Below are positions 1 through 14,174 of a stretch of DNA of 64,000 nt, piece after piece (position 1 is the stretch's first letter; each line of letters opens with the position of its first letter). Both the position numbers and the translations under genes were made by a program. This DNA is from Salminus brasiliensis (Eukaryota; Chordata; Actinopteri; Characiformes; Bryconidae). Location of the stretch: the NCBI RefSeq assembly GCF_030463535.1, contig NC_132879.1, forward strand, positions 42,035,970 to 42,099,969, in the 5' to 3' direction. The notes under the pieces were generated by a model. That model did not search any database. It saw only the letters and a list, made by a program, of their open reading frames with translations, and had not been told where the DNA came from.

Positions 1-2826
1 ATATGTCCTATAAAAGCCAGTTTCTTTTGAAACATAACCAGTATTGTTCTTTTAAAGGGGAATTTGATTGATTTTTCTAAATCACTGCGTAATTTAGTAG
101 TTAAGGTGTAAAGAGTGGTCATTTAGGGTGGTTTGATGTTGGATAATTGTATTGTAGAGATGCTTACACACCTTGTTTTCTGTACAGTGTTGGTGATACA
201 GGAATTCTGATAGAAATTTAAAACACCAACTTTAGGCTTTTCATTTACTGTCCAAAACAACCAGTGGTCCTACTCGTATTTATATGTACTTATATGAAAT
301 GAAAAGAGTAATAAATCTGAGAAAAAAGAAAAAAGAACGTTTTTTAGGTATTGTCAATTAGATTGCCCCACATGCACTTCTCTGTCACGATTGGATTTCA
401 TTTAGAACAAAAACTACAGAGAGTCTCTATTACCAACACTTTAAACAGTTCTGTCTAGAATGCCACATTTGACATCAAGCCTCTCTGAATATTATTGTTT
501 ACATATTAACCATTTAACTATGCAGAAATTGTGAAAAACCAAAGGACGCCCTCTTCAAAGCAGGCATTTCAGTTTTGCTTCATTAATAGACACATATATA
601 GGTTCACACATGCAGTTATTGTTATCCTTGCACTACATTGAGCCAGTTTGACACCTTTTAACTGGTGTAATCTGCTTGTGACCTTATACTCACTGTTTAT
701 ATACCTAATTTTTTTGTCTTTAGCATTATGTACTTTTGCTGTTCTTTATGTTACTGTTGATACCACTCCAGCTCTTTTTTCTGTGTGCATTTAGAAAAGT
801 CGGCAAAATGCCATTCTCTACAGGCAAGAGCCAAAGGGCCAGCCAAGTACAAAAGTTTCAAAACAGAGTGCTTTTTAGTGAAGGATGGCACACTGTGCCA
901 TCTCCCAGTGGGCTGTTGCCAGTCAACCTGTTCAAGCTGCCATTGCAAACCTTTGTTAAACATCTCTCCCCAGCTCTCAGATTCCATTCAACCAGATAGT
1001 GCCCAGCAAAAGGACTATACCACCCATCCAGTTGTGTATATATGTGTTACACCAAAGACACTGCTCTGGCTTTCTCCAGTCATTTTTAGAACAACTTGTG
1101 ATTATGCAATTCACAACAGCATTCTCCAGTCTGAATGCACACAGAGGCTGAAGCATTTGACAGGAACCCACCCTACAAACCCCATCCTGCTTCTTCAGCT
1201 TACCATATTCCACTTAGTATCCAGATGTTGTGTAGCACAGTGTATTCCTAAACTCATGGCCTCAACTCATGATGCGCAGTACCACAAATATGTGCATTTG
1301 GCTAATCTCTGATTGCATCTCTTGGTATAATAGGCAAGAACTCAAGAACTTTTTTTAATGTTTAATTCCACACTTTTTAAGAAAATAGGTTTAGAAAACA
1401 TAGTGATGTTCATGTTTGTATTATTATACACATTCATACATACACACATGTTATGGAATGTATTTATTTCAATTATATATTTATTTTTTTGTTTGAAAAA
1501 CAGTTGTTATAAGCCCTATATAGACCAATTGTCTGCATATTGACGCATGAACAGTCATTTTAGTATATGAAAAGTCAGTACATGGGAAATTCAGATAAAT
1601 ACATACAATTTTGGAGATATGCCCTGAATAATAATGTAGTACTTAACAACCTCTATGAATCAAATAGAAATTTATGGAAGGGTTCAGAATAATAACATTT
1701 CGACTTTTTGATTTTTTTTTTAGTTTTGGAGCCCTTGTAGTAGATCTCTAGCTATGTAGGTTCTAGATAGTGGTAGTAGTTGTAACTACCATTTTTGCTG
1801 TACACATCATCTGTTTGCACATACCACCCAGGCCTTAGATAAGCATGGCCTTAAGGAAGACTGCATCTGCAGTTTTCTTATTGCACTAACATATGAAGGA
1901 TGTTTCAGTTACAATGACAGCTTTTAGATAGAGCATGATTTTGTGATCACTATGTGGTGGTTTCTGGTGCTCTTATATGAGATAGTCATGGAGGAATGGT
2001 GACCTATGCATATGTGTGCAGGATTTGGTGGAGAGCTCTATGTCTTTAGGTGATACTGATTGCTGTATTAGGACAGAAACCTCTCAGACCTCCTCTCTGT
2101 GGCACCTTTTTTCCTGAGGCCTGACACACTTGCACACACAGTTGTGCCATTGCCCCATTTCCCAAACATTCCCAAAGTAGTGTCCCTCCCTCTCTGCTCA
2201 CCCCAATCCATTTTCATTTAATGGCCAATCCAAGCCAAATTCTGTAGGGAAGCTCAAACCTGTCAAATGCTTCAGTAGGTCCCTGTAGTGTTGTAGAGGT
2301 ATCAGCACCAGGTCTCATTCGTATTTTTTTTCTCTCATTTTCAGTCTCAGAAAATGTACTGTTTCTTTGACTGTTCAATTGTGTAATATAGCCCATCACT
2401 TATGGCAAAGCAACACCATTTCAGAGGGTCTTTTTCTGGGCAGACTGTTATCTGCTATCACTGATTGTTACTGTTTGTCATTTACTGAGTGTAAGCATGT
2501 GTCTTCACTGCATACAGTACAACCATAGTCTCTCTAGTACAGTGTACAGTCAACTTGTTGTATATTCTTCGTATATGATGTAAATAACACATAAATGATC
2601 TGCGGTAACGACATCTTTGTGCATACTCTTGTTTTCCAAGTTTCTAAAGATGCATGTACAGTATGTGATGCTTAGCTCGCAGTGACTTTTTTATGTTTCC
2701 TGGGCCTGGTAAGTAGTAGTAGGCAAGTTGTGCATTCTTGTTGGTGTCAGTGTGTAAGTTGGTGGAGTCCATCAGCCTCACACTACCCTTTGGCTGTGGG
2801 ATGTCTAATGTGTCAGTCTTTTTCAG
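1..2826. other. AT-rich sequence upstream of the first supported exon
   Basis: No exon here can be tied to a known protein. If the unnamed + strand gene at 2827-3867 is real, this stretch must hold intron sequence and perhaps more of its exons. A good polypyrimidine tract followed by AG ends near 793, and a frame stays open from 785 to the TGA at 1312 (175 codons from the ATG). The composition is not clearly coding and I could not match it to a family, so it is left uncalled. Confidence 0.4.
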
Positions 2827-2902
2827 ATTGTCAGCAGCTTCCTGCCCCAATGTCGCCAGCCTCCTCAAAGCTAAAAATCAACTGGACCTCTACATGCATC
2901 AG
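2827..2902 (+). CDS. Penultimate coding exon of an unidentified gene
   Basis: A polypyrimidine tract and CAG end at 2826 and a GTAATA donor starts at 2903. One frame is open (codons from 2828) and reads LSAASCPNVASLLKAKNQ onward to LYMHQ; the first base completes a codon from an upstream exon. It ends in phase 0, which exactly fits the acceptor before 3760. The peptide looks like an amphipathic helix but I do not recognise the family. The support is splice signals plus phase agreement, not homology. Confidence 0.5.
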
Positions 2903-3759
2903 GTAATAGCACAGTGCCTTTGCTCTTTCCATTACAAGTACAGGCCATGGTTGTTTTCGCAAGCCTGTCAACCTAAAACACATTCTGATTCTGAGATTTA
3001 GTCTGGAACTTTTCAAATGGTGAATGTACACTACTGTTCAAATGTTTTTTTAATAAAATAATCATGTTTGTTTGCAGATAAATGATTATTAATGCTACAT
3101 TTTAGATTTTTGTCACATCAGTCACGTGTGCTCAGTGTAAACCTGCTCTTATCCGTGAAGAGCACAGGGCACCAACGGCGAATCTGCCAGTGTTGGTGTT
3201 CTCTGGCAAATGCCAATCGCCCTGCACTGTGTTGGGCTGTAAAGCACAAGCCCCACTTGTGGACGTCAGGCCCTTATTCCATCCTCATGGAGTCTGTTTC
3301 TGACAGTTTGAGCAGAAACATGGATATAAGTGGCCTACTGGAGGTATCTGCTCCATGCTCTGGACACTTCTAGCATCAGCTCGTATTGATGTGCCGTCAT
3401 GGATGAGCTGCACTACCTGAGCAACATCTGGGGTTGTAGACACCACCTCATACTACCTCTAGGGGTGAGAGCACTGACAAAATGCAAAAGTGACCAAAAC
3501 ATCAGCCAGAAAGGATGAGAACAAAAAATGGTCTGTTGTCACCACCTGCAGAACCACACCCTTTATAGAGGTTGTCTTGCTAACTGCCTCTCATTTCTGC
3601 CTATTGTCTGTTTCATTTGCACAACAGCAGATGAAGTTTATTTCACACAAATCAACTTGGAGTTACATTGTGTTGTGTAACCTGCATTTACTTTCTGTCA
3701 AACTATATTACAGTGTACTTGTTATTTACTGTGTTGGTTTGTCTGGTCTCAGTTTGCAG

Positions 3760-3867
3760 GTGGATTGTGGAGTCAGCACTGCGGCAGCATTGAGACACTA
3801 TGTTCAGATGCAGCGGTCCCTGCAGCCTACACTACACTATGCCTCAGCTTTCCTGGCACAAATCTAG
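3760..3867 (+). CDS. Terminal coding exon of the same unidentified gene
   Basis: A pyrimidine-rich tract ending TTTGCAG precedes 3760, and the frame entering in phase 0 runs 35 codons to a TAG at 3865-3867. The peptide begins VDCGVSTAAALRHYVQMQ and ends ASAFLAQI, so the joined tail is about 60 residues, helical and alanine/leucine-rich. That is compatible with the end of a helical-repeat or coiled protein. The rest of the gene would lie further upstream. I do not know its identity. Confidence 0.5.
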   Translation: MDCGVSTAAALRHYVQMQRSLQPTLHYASAFLAQI

Positions 3868-3928
3868 GAGCTCCAACCCGCCCACACTCTTGATCCTTTT
3901 TGAGCCTTGTACAACAGATCAAAATATA

Positions 3929-5571
3929 CAGTCAGGTCTAAAAGTATTTGGACAGTGACAGTTTTTTCTGCAATTCTGCTTCTGCACACCACCTCAATGT
4001 AACTAAAATGAAGCAATCAAGTGTGTGACTTAGGTGCTGACTTTTAGCTTTAATTTAAAGGCCTTTTACAAACTCTGATTAACTCTTAGAGTGCAGCCAT
4101 TATTACATAGTCTAACAATTTTTACTGGAGTGAAATGTTTAAAGTAATCAGATAATTAACTAATGTTATGGTCAGTTAATGCCAAATTAAGGAGATGATA
4201 ATTGTGGTGTAGTAGTCAGGAACACTCTTGATGAGGCAGGCTAAAGAATAAAGTCAGGTAAAGAATGAAAACAGGTTTTCAGATTGACAATCACCTACAA
4301 CTGGTAACACAAACAGACCAATTATTATGGCATGGCCATGTGTAACTGCCAATAGAACTGGGTCATTGGTGTTTACTGCAACTGGAAAAATATGATTTTT
4401 ATTTATTTGTGACCAAAGTGTTGTATTATTTTGATGAGCAATACTTTGAACTTCAGAATGCAGATTAAACTTATTTGCTTCTTGCAAACTTTTTTTGGCC
4501 CATTTGTGCTGGCATGGTCGGGAGAGGAAATAAATAAGTGGAGAGGGTAACCAAGAAATCTCTTTATAAGAGAAGTCCTCATATACTGCTAAAACAGGCA
4601 AATCAAAACACCCACATAACTGCCAAGAAAGTTTAGCTGAGTTATAATAAGAAACATAGAATAATCATCCAAAATATACCTCAGAACCAACATGGGCTAC
4701 CTGAAGAGAAGATTTTGGAGTCCCCTGAAATAAACATTATAAACTTGCAGCTAGACCTTACTGTAAAATGCAAGACACCTAAAAATAGGGTCAGTAAGGT
4801 GTCCTGTTTTTCAAGGCCGCATTGAGACAGAGTGATTGTGCCTTAGGATTTGCTGAAGCGGTTGTATTTAATGTTACATCTCAAGTAAAAAAAAATATCA
4901 TTTGGCCAAGGTGGCCAAACCTTTGGAGTAGACTGTATTTTGTAGCATCATTGACTACTGGCATACTGTTTTAGTAATGTTATTCAGTCTCTCATGCATT
5001 GTTTTGTTTAGTCTATGAGGTAAGATTTTAGTTTAGGTGATAAGAAAACTGACAATTTAGATATATTCTCCTAGGTGGTACCTATCTAAAGTCCTATCAT
5101 TGATTCATTTTAGGTATGTCATTTCAGATTCTCAAAAATGGTTTAGAGCCTAAGTGGTTGAAGCAAAGAAATTACATTTTCTTAAATAGTGTGTCAGTGT
5201 CAGTCACATAACCTCAGCCCGATGACTATGCTTTTTACTGAAAGGAAAAAGATACTGACACACTGAAGGGAAAAAGACCATGTAGCAACTGAAAGCTGAA
5301 GCCATAAAGGTCTGGCAAAGCATCTCAAGGGAGGAAAGTATTAAAAATACTCCAAATATTAATAATTGTTACTTTGTCCATTCACCTTTGACTGTTAAAG
5401 TGGAGGGATTTCATTAAAATACCTTCAATTCCAGTTAATGCAATATTTTCACATATTGATTGCTTTATTTTATATCCACTGAGTACAGAGTAGTGTACAG
5501 AAGCAACAAATGTAATGCTCTGAGTAATGTAACATAAATCATGTCACTGTCCACATACTTTTGAACCCGAC
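3929..5571. mobile_element. Decayed Tc1/mariner-type element, family A
   Basis: The left end CAGTCAGGTCTAAAAGTATT follows a TA. The right end, near 5545-5571, is its approximate inverse (GTCC-CATACTTTTGAACCCGACT) followed by TA, giving an element of about 1.64 kb. The length, TA target and terminal repeats fit Tc1/mariner. No transposase frame survives. Shorter relatives of its right end lie near 15440-15536 and 34020-34097. Confidence 0.6.
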
Positions 5572-5883
5572 TATAGATCAAAATGTCAGACGCAATCATA
5601 ATTTTCTTCAAATATAATAATAATTAATAATATATAATAATATGTGGAACACATTGTGTCAAAGCAAAAGTTGTCCATCTCCTCTACTTCAGTTTTGGAA
5701 ATGCCTTTAAAAGCTTTACACTTTCACACTTCACTTTAGTGAAGTGAACTACCTCTCTTTGAAACACGTTTCATTGACTGTCACATATCACACTGAGTAT
5801 GTTGCATGATAGTGTTTTGTTTGTGTTTTTGCACTAACCTAAATGTTTTGCACACTTTGTTTTGTAGTATATTCACTTATATA

Positions 5884-6330
5884 CAGTGGAATGCAAAAGT
5901 CTGAGCACCCCTGATAAAAAATGTTACTGTTACTGAGAATCCTTAAGTAAGCAGAAGTTAAATTAATCTACAAAATATGTACAATTATAGATAAAACATT
6001 AACATTTTAAACAAGACTAAAGTTTATTTTTTGTTTTGTCAATTTTAGAGTGGTTAAAAGGAATGGAGCACAATGCAAATGTTTGGGCACCCCAAGAGAT
6101 TTGAACTCTTAGCTTGTTAGGGCTATGGCTTATTTACAGTAATCGTTTGTAAAGGCCAGGTAATGCAAATCTCAAAGCTTTATAAATATTGATTTACAAT
6201 CCTAACAATCAACACCCACAAACTGCTTTAAGCAGCTGCCTAGTACCGTGAAAATTAAAATTAGGGGTGCCCACAAAGCAGGAGAACATAGGAAGATGTT
6301 CAGGTAGCCGTTACTTCAGTTTGTAAATGT
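5884..6330. mobile_element. Possible DNA-transposon relic, family B
   Basis: It starts TA-CAGTGGAATGCAAAAGTCT with the phrase GAGCACCCC, and a related GGGCACCCC occurs near 6086. These are typical of ends of Tc1-like elements in fish. The far boundary is unclear and no coding capacity was seen. Confidence 0.35.
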
Positions 6331-7449
6331 AATGTAAATAAAAATCAGCAGTTAATAGGAACGGTAAAGGTCAAGCTGAGGTCTGGAAGACCACAATAGG
6401 CTACCTCAAGAGATGCAAGCTAAAGCATTCGCCCTGACCCTCACAGTTCCTCAATGTAAACACCATAAAAAAGTGAGCAGTGCAAGATGCAAGATGGCCC
6501 CACATTCTTGTCAAGAAAGCTCATCTTCTTTTATCTTGTGTTTTCCCCTAGTGTTCACATCTTTTCACCTCAACTTGTAAGCACAACCTGTAAACATAGT
6601 ATTCCAGCACTGGCGGTAATTATGACTGTTAATCTCAACGCATTAAAATTAAGCTGTGTATGGACCATTCTACCTTACCAATCCTATTGCTTTACTATTG
6701 GATGGTGGATGTAAATATACTGTTCAACTCCTATTTAGACAAAATGATCTATGGACAGTGCAATGGACGCTGCGGGAAAAGTTAGGTGTACTACTTAATA
6801 CTGGACCTATTCAGATCCTTGCCTATAACTGGTAACAGCCATATGACAAACTGCCAAAGACACTTTCCACATCTTACTGCAGAAAAGTCAATGCAGATCA
6901 TCTGTGTCATAAAATGTTACCATGAAATCTGTATTGAAAGAATGTATTGTTATAGAAATTCCTACATGTATCACATGAAATGACTGAAGCAAGTCAACCC
7001 TGGAAACTTTTTGTCTTTCACTGTCCTATGATATGCATATTTACTTCACTATCTCTCTACGTCCATTATACGGATTTCTCAGTGTCACGTGGCACATCCA
7101 AAGAAGTTTAAATGTTGGTCTGCTTTGGACAGAGTGTAAATCATACTGGTTATCTGCACAATGTCACACTGTCCTTGCCTGAAGGGTGCCTTCACCTGTG
7201 ACTGCTGAACAGAACTCACCAATCACCAACTCTACACAGGAAGACACAGCAGACACCGTGTAGTTCTACTTCTTCTACTTCCGATTTTAAAAGAGCCAGT
7301 GTACGGCCTTTCTGTTCAAAACCAATAAAAACAATAAAAAAATTAAAACAAACAAGCGGCTACATTGGTTCTGTAAAAACTTGTCATGCTTTTGCCATCA
7401 TTGTTATTATTATTATGACATATTTCGACTTTACCCATTAAGTAAATAC

Positions 7450-7640
7450 AGTGCCTATAAAAAAAAAAAACATTCACTTCCTTGGATGTTTTGCCCTTTT
7501 ATTGCTTTTATAAATATTATAAATATTTTTTACTAGAATTTACAAACAATCTGATAAATTCTAGCAAATGAAATGACAATAATTATAAAATAAAAAAAAT
7601 TTAAATCAGTGATCGCATAAACTTTCACCCCCTTTAAAGT
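7450..7640. mobile_element. Transposon end fragment, family C
   Basis: ACAGTGCCTATAAAA followed by CATTCAC and TTTTGCCCTTTTATTGCTTT resembles the end of a fish Tc1-like element. The same phrase recurs at about 36075-36125 inside prkar2b, and related wording (ACTATTCACCCCCCTAGA) is at 48890-48910. It is only a fragment. Confidence 0.4.
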
Positions 7641-9540
7641 GACTGACCTTTTTCAACAAAGTGAAAAAAGCTGGAGCTAGTAGTCGCACAAATAGTGAAA
7701 TGGAGATCACCTGAGTGCAGTGAATGTGTCTCAAGTAAGTATAGTATTAAGACACCTGTCTGAAAGGTCTAGTCACTGGTTAATTAGTATTCCAGGCTTC
7801 TAATACTTCTAATACTCTAAAACAGGCTGTGCTTTTACACCGAGTGACCATGCAAGAAGGAGATTACTTAGAGAGGCAACTACATGTATCTGGGGTGTTG
7901 TTTGTAATTTAAATTTCAGCATGACTTTGCATAGTTAATTGTGACTAATCACCATTTAAAAGATTGAAAAGCTATGTTGAGTTGATGGATCTTTTCTCTA
8001 AAAACTGTCACATGTGATCTGTTATGGCGAACACCACACACATTCCTAGTTGTGAGGAACAAATGTATGTTTTTATCGCATTAACATTAACAGCCCATTA
8101 ATATTTATACAGTGGCATACAACTGTTTGGCCACCACTGGTCAAAATACAGTATCTGTTACTGTAAATAACTAAGGGACTCTTGGAACTTTGGAAGTGAA
8201 AACCTTGGACATTTGGTCCCACATCCAGCTGCTGGCATGATTGATTCTGCTTACCTAGACTATGCTGTCTTATATCTATTTTGCATTAGATCAAGGACTG
8301 GTTTACAGTTCTTGGACATCAAAACTTAAGTTTGATTTTCTCATCATCCATCTAGCCACTGGCCAGGGTCAATCATTCTTCCGCAAAACCTGCAGCATCA
8401 GGTGAATTCAAACTCAACAAGCATAACAGTGTACAGGTTCATAATATAATAATATTCTGTTAAGACTTTGTACAAGATTAACAGATTAATAGAAAAAACA
8501 ACCTAACAATATATCAGACAACCTTCATAACGCAAATACTGAGCATAATACTAATAACTCCAAGACTCCTACACTATAATATACTAGTTAATAAGTCTAT
8601 TGTTGACTATACCCCGGGACAGCTTGATAAATTCTTGATCTCACAAATTTTAAGGTAGATGTAATGTTCACAGAAATGAAAAGCACTTTGGCATAGACAA
8701 ATAAAGGTGGACCATTCTAGATAAAACAAGGATTCAAAATCATGAATTTTGTCAAACCGATGAGGCTGAGAATGTCCATTTAAGTGAATATACAGACTGG
8801 TACAGTTAGCAAGAATTTAGTGTCTGTGTTTGTCTTTATAGAGAAATGAATAAAACTTAAGAGACTTACTTAATGCATCATACTCCTCCATCATCTGGCT
8901 CCTTCTTTAGTTGGGTGGGCATCGGTTTAATTAATTGGGTCTCTGTTGTCCTCTGTCCATGACATAGACTAAATGCTGCTTTGATGTTTGGCAGCCACAT
9001 TTCTCTTTCATTAACTCACCTCCAGATGGCAGTACATAACAGTTTTTTTGTTTTTTTTTACAATTACACAGTTGAGAAATGGGGCATGAGGTGTGTGAGA
9101 GTCTGTCTGTAGGTGAATATGTGGGTGTGTGTACAGACGTGTCTCTCTCTGTATCTCCAGTTCCTCTTCTCCTGACGTTTCCGATTCTGCCCTTTGGTTC
9201 TCCTGTCATTCTCAATTCTGCCTATGGTTCTCTGTTCCCTCTCCACCCTCTCTGGGGTTCTTCTTTCATTCCCTGTTCTTTTTGTTGTTTGGTTTTAGAA
9301 GGCGTTCATTATGCTGTTATCAGCTGGGTCTCTTCACACTCCACTCTCCTCCATTCTCATTGTCTTACTTAATGCATCCAGTTTCTCTTTTCTCACCTGC
9401 TTTTGTTCACCTTGTTCACATTCTTCATAGCGCAGCTCTTTCAAATGAACAGGGGAAAAAAAACTTATTTGGCTAGACAGACAGAACAGAAATCTGACAC
9501 ATAAGACACATCTTCACTTTGAAATAGTGTCCTAATTTTG

Positions 9541-9620
9541 AGAGGATGTTGACATTTTTAAATACCGCGGTATACAGTATTACCGTTATACCGCCTGTCC
9601 CTATTAACTAATTACCAAGT
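9541..9620. mobile_element. Possible hAT-like fragment
   Basis: The run ATACCGCGGTATACAGTATTA with a second TTATACCGCC copy resembles a repeat ending known from fish hAT-type elements. Only about 80 bases are recognisable. Confidence 0.25.
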
Positions 9621-11699
9621 AAAGCATTCTACTTAAAAGACTAGACGTCATATATGTCGACAGGCTACTTCACGAAAATATTTGCAATTTCATATCGCTT
9701 ATATTGCTTATATAAGATTTATAAGATTTTTTTTTGGAAGCTAGCTAACTAGCTATACTCACTAGTACCAGGCTGGTATTAAATAGTCCAGTTTAGGACT
9801 TGTTACCCATGAACTGAAATAACGCCTTGTCTAACAACCAGCTAGCTTATATTAAATTTAAGGATGAAAAAAATGTTTTATTTGATATTAATGTTATACT
9901 AGAGTTGTTTACTCACAGGGCCAATGCCTGTACTTCCACCATCATTCAACAGAATAGATTGACCTTCAGCTTTTCCATTAAAATGAATGCATTTATTTAA
10001 GTCTTTATTAATGGTTATGGTTTATGTATGGTTATGTCCGGTGTCACCTATAAATGTAGTAATATTTAGTACTTTATTTTTTGTCATCCAGAAGTTTTGT
10101 TTCAGTGTCACTCAGATGTCGGTCTGTCATGAAAAGTGTCCTGAACATCATTGTCAGCTTGTAATATCTAGTACTGATTTATTTTTCTTACCTAGAAGTC
10201 TAAATTTTGTTCAGGTGGGTGTGCATCAGCTCTCTGACAGCTTCCTCCTCAGTTTCTGCAGTCACTATATTAACAGTTGTCCAGCTGTGTCATTATTATA
10301 GCATCTGGTGTTCATTTGCTTAATCACTCAGAGGCTGGACTGCTACAATATAATCCAGCAGCATCTCCAGGAGCTCCCTGATGGTGTCAGCGCTGCTCAC
10401 TAGATTAGTATGAATGTGTTCATTAAAACAGATTAGTGCTAATATTAAGTTAAACAAACTAAATACCATTATACTGTCCAGCTGTGTTTCATCATAATCA
10501 TGAAAACTGTTGGTTTGTTTTGCCCACCCAGAGGATTCTCCTCTTTAGTCTCTTCCAGGTGGATGTTTCTCATGGCACGGCCTCTGCATCATAATCCATG
10601 GTGTTTGTTCCTTTTTTGTTTTCATGTCAATAACTATGTTTTAATAAAGAAGTGAATTGGTTGAGAGGGGGTCAGACCTTTGTTTACTACAGTGCTTGGT
10701 TGATACATACATACATACGTACATGTGGATTTTTTGTTACTTATTCAAGTTTTTTTCTGCCAGTTCCTGGCTTCGGTCTCGGTTGGCTTTAGTCTCAGTT
10801 TCATCATCCATCATCATTATCATGTCATTCTCTGCTTTCACATCAAACATTGGTTTTCCAGCTGTTTTATTTTCTTTTTCATCATTTATTCATTTTCTTT
10901 CCTCACTGAGAGTCTTCCAGGGCTGAGTTTCCCGAAAGCAATCAATTTCCTGATTACTGAAATCAGATTTTTTTTTATATTTACTGAATTTAAAAGAATT
11001 TAACAAGTAGATGGGTGAAGTTTCTCATTCATTTGTTATTGAGTTCACCTAGTATTTTAGTTGCAGAGGTTTTGTGAAATTGTTAATTAGCAAACATCAT
11101 TAAGAACTGGTTGACGAAGTATTTAGCATTGTGAAGCTTTTTAGAAGCTCACTCCTTATTAATTAATTTCGCATCTTCTAGGAGAATGTCCTTCTGGGGA
11201 GTATTTCACAAAGTGAGCTAACTCAATAAGCCAGGGACATATTTGAGGGTTTTTTTATTATTATTTCTGGTTTCACTTTGGTTTCAGAAAAAAGGCTAAA
11301 CTTAAGACCCACTTGGTTACTATAGCAACATATACGTTTGGATAAACCTGCTTAGCTAAAGGCTTAGCTAAACTTGATCAAAGCTCGTCCTAGTCACTTT
11401 TCCCTGTAGAGCACCTGAGCAGTTCAACAGTTTAGATGGTTTGGTAACTTTTATCAATAATTTTATAAATAGTCCTGATCAGAGGAGGATGGGTCCCCCT
11501 TGTGAGTCTTGGTTCCTCCCAAGGAGTTTTTCCTTTTGTGTTTGTGTCGCAATTGCGTACTACATACTAACACTATGAGGTATATACTTTATACTAATCT
11601 GAATACTGCGTGCTTGACAAATTAGTACACACAATATACATTCTAACCCATTTTGTACTAACAGTGTACTGAAGTGACATCACTGTATTTTCCTATATA

Positions 11700-11903
11700 C
11701 AGTGGGGAGAACAAGTATTTGATACACTGCTGATTTTTCAGGTTTTCCCACTTGCAAAGCATGTAGAAGACTGTAATTTTTATCATAGGTACTCTTCAAC
11801 TGTGAGTGATGGAATCTAAAACAAAAATCCAGAAAAATACATTGTATGATTTTTAAATAATTAATTTCCATTTTATTGTGGGAAATAAGTATTTGATACA
11901 CCA
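11700..11903. repeat. Left terminal inverted repeat of the Tc1 element
   Basis: About 204 bp, pairing with 13069-13270 in inverted orientation. The translation of the outermost part of each end is the same over roughly 70 codons, so mismatches are few or none. Confidence 0.88.
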
Positions 11904-11914
11904 GAAAAAGAAAC

Positions 11915-12902
<988 letters not shown>

Positions 12903-13068
12903 TGTGGAGATGCTGGAGTCTGACTGATTGAGTGTGTGGACAGGTGTCTTTTATACAGGTAACGAGTTCAAACAGGTGCAGTTAATACAGGTAATGAGTG
13001 GAGAACAGGAGGGCTTCTTAAAGAAGAAGTAACATGTCTGTGAGAGCCAAAATTCTTACTGGTTGATA

Positions 13069-13270
13069 GATGATCAAATACTTATTTCCCACAATAAAAT
13101 GGAAATTAATTATTTAAAAATCATACAATGTATTTTTCTGGATTTTTGTTTTAGATTCCATCACTCACAGTTGAAGAGTACCTATGATAAAAATTACAGT
13201 CTTCTACATGCTTTGCAAGTGGGAAAACCTGAAAAATCAGCAGTGTATCAAATACTTGTTCTCCCCACTG
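13069..13270. repeat. Right terminal inverted repeat of the Tc1 element
   Basis: Inverse partner of 11700-11903. It begins internally with ATCAAATACTTATTTCCC and ends CTTGTTCTCCCCACTG before the TA duplication. Confidence 0.88.
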
Positions 13271-14129
13271 TATGTCAGTATTATTTTCAATGACATTGGG
13301 AGCTCTCTTCAGTGACTTTTATAGACTCGACTGTCTGGGTTACTTAAATATAACATGCACATTAGATTTCCATATCCTGGCTTGACACCTGGATTTTGTT
13401 AGTGAGACGTAAGGAGCCTGTGGTGAACTGTTTGACTAACTTAAGCGAGGCTAACTCAAATAAGCTTGCTTTGTGGAACTGCCCCCAGTTCACAAGCTAA
13501 TAAAACCTGGTTTAGTCCTAGCAGATTTAGTCGTCCCCCCGGGATTTATTCCCCCCCAACCCCCGGTAGAATAGTCATGATGGTGTTTGGTAGTCGGTGC
13601 TGTGCTGACTGCACTCACATTAATATCAACATTAAAAAACACAGGCAGACAGATACATCACAAACAGGTCCGTCCTCAAACATAAGAAAAACAGGCAGAG
13701 GTTCAAACCCCCAAAAAAAGAACAATGACAACACAGAACTCGGTAGAAAGCACAGAGACTTCACAATTAGCACCACAAACTGAGGTGCTTAGGAGAAGTC
13801 CCAGGGTGAGTCTCAGCTGAGACTTGTGGTAAGCCCTGTCTCAAAGTTATTATACATATGGCGTTTAAGCATCACTAAAAAATCACTAAAATCTACACTT
13901 AAAATTCAGCTAAAAGTGCTTTACAGTTCATGGTAATAAAATGTAGCAAACTTATTTAAAACATACTTATTAATACAATACGTTCAATATGAAAAAAGAG
14001 TAAGAGACATCCCAGATGGGAGGGGAAGAACTTTGGCAGTTGGCATAAACATGTTTTTAGGCATGAGAGCAGACTACATACAGGCTTACAAGGACACAGG
14101 ATGTGCTCAGGTCAGTGTCTGTGTGTGTG

Positions 14130-14133
<4 letters not shown>

Positions 14134-14173
<40 letters not shown>
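14134..14173. repeat. GA microsatellite with adjacent GT tract
   Basis: About 20 GA units follow a short GTGTGT run. It is a simple repeat likely to vary in length between individuals. Confidence 0.95.

Positions 14174-14174
<1 letters not shown>

Noticed and set aside
9079-9476. Overlapping open frames of 97 and 115 codons
   Set aside because: They occupy pyrimidine-rich low-complexity DNA in three frames and both strands and show no domain.
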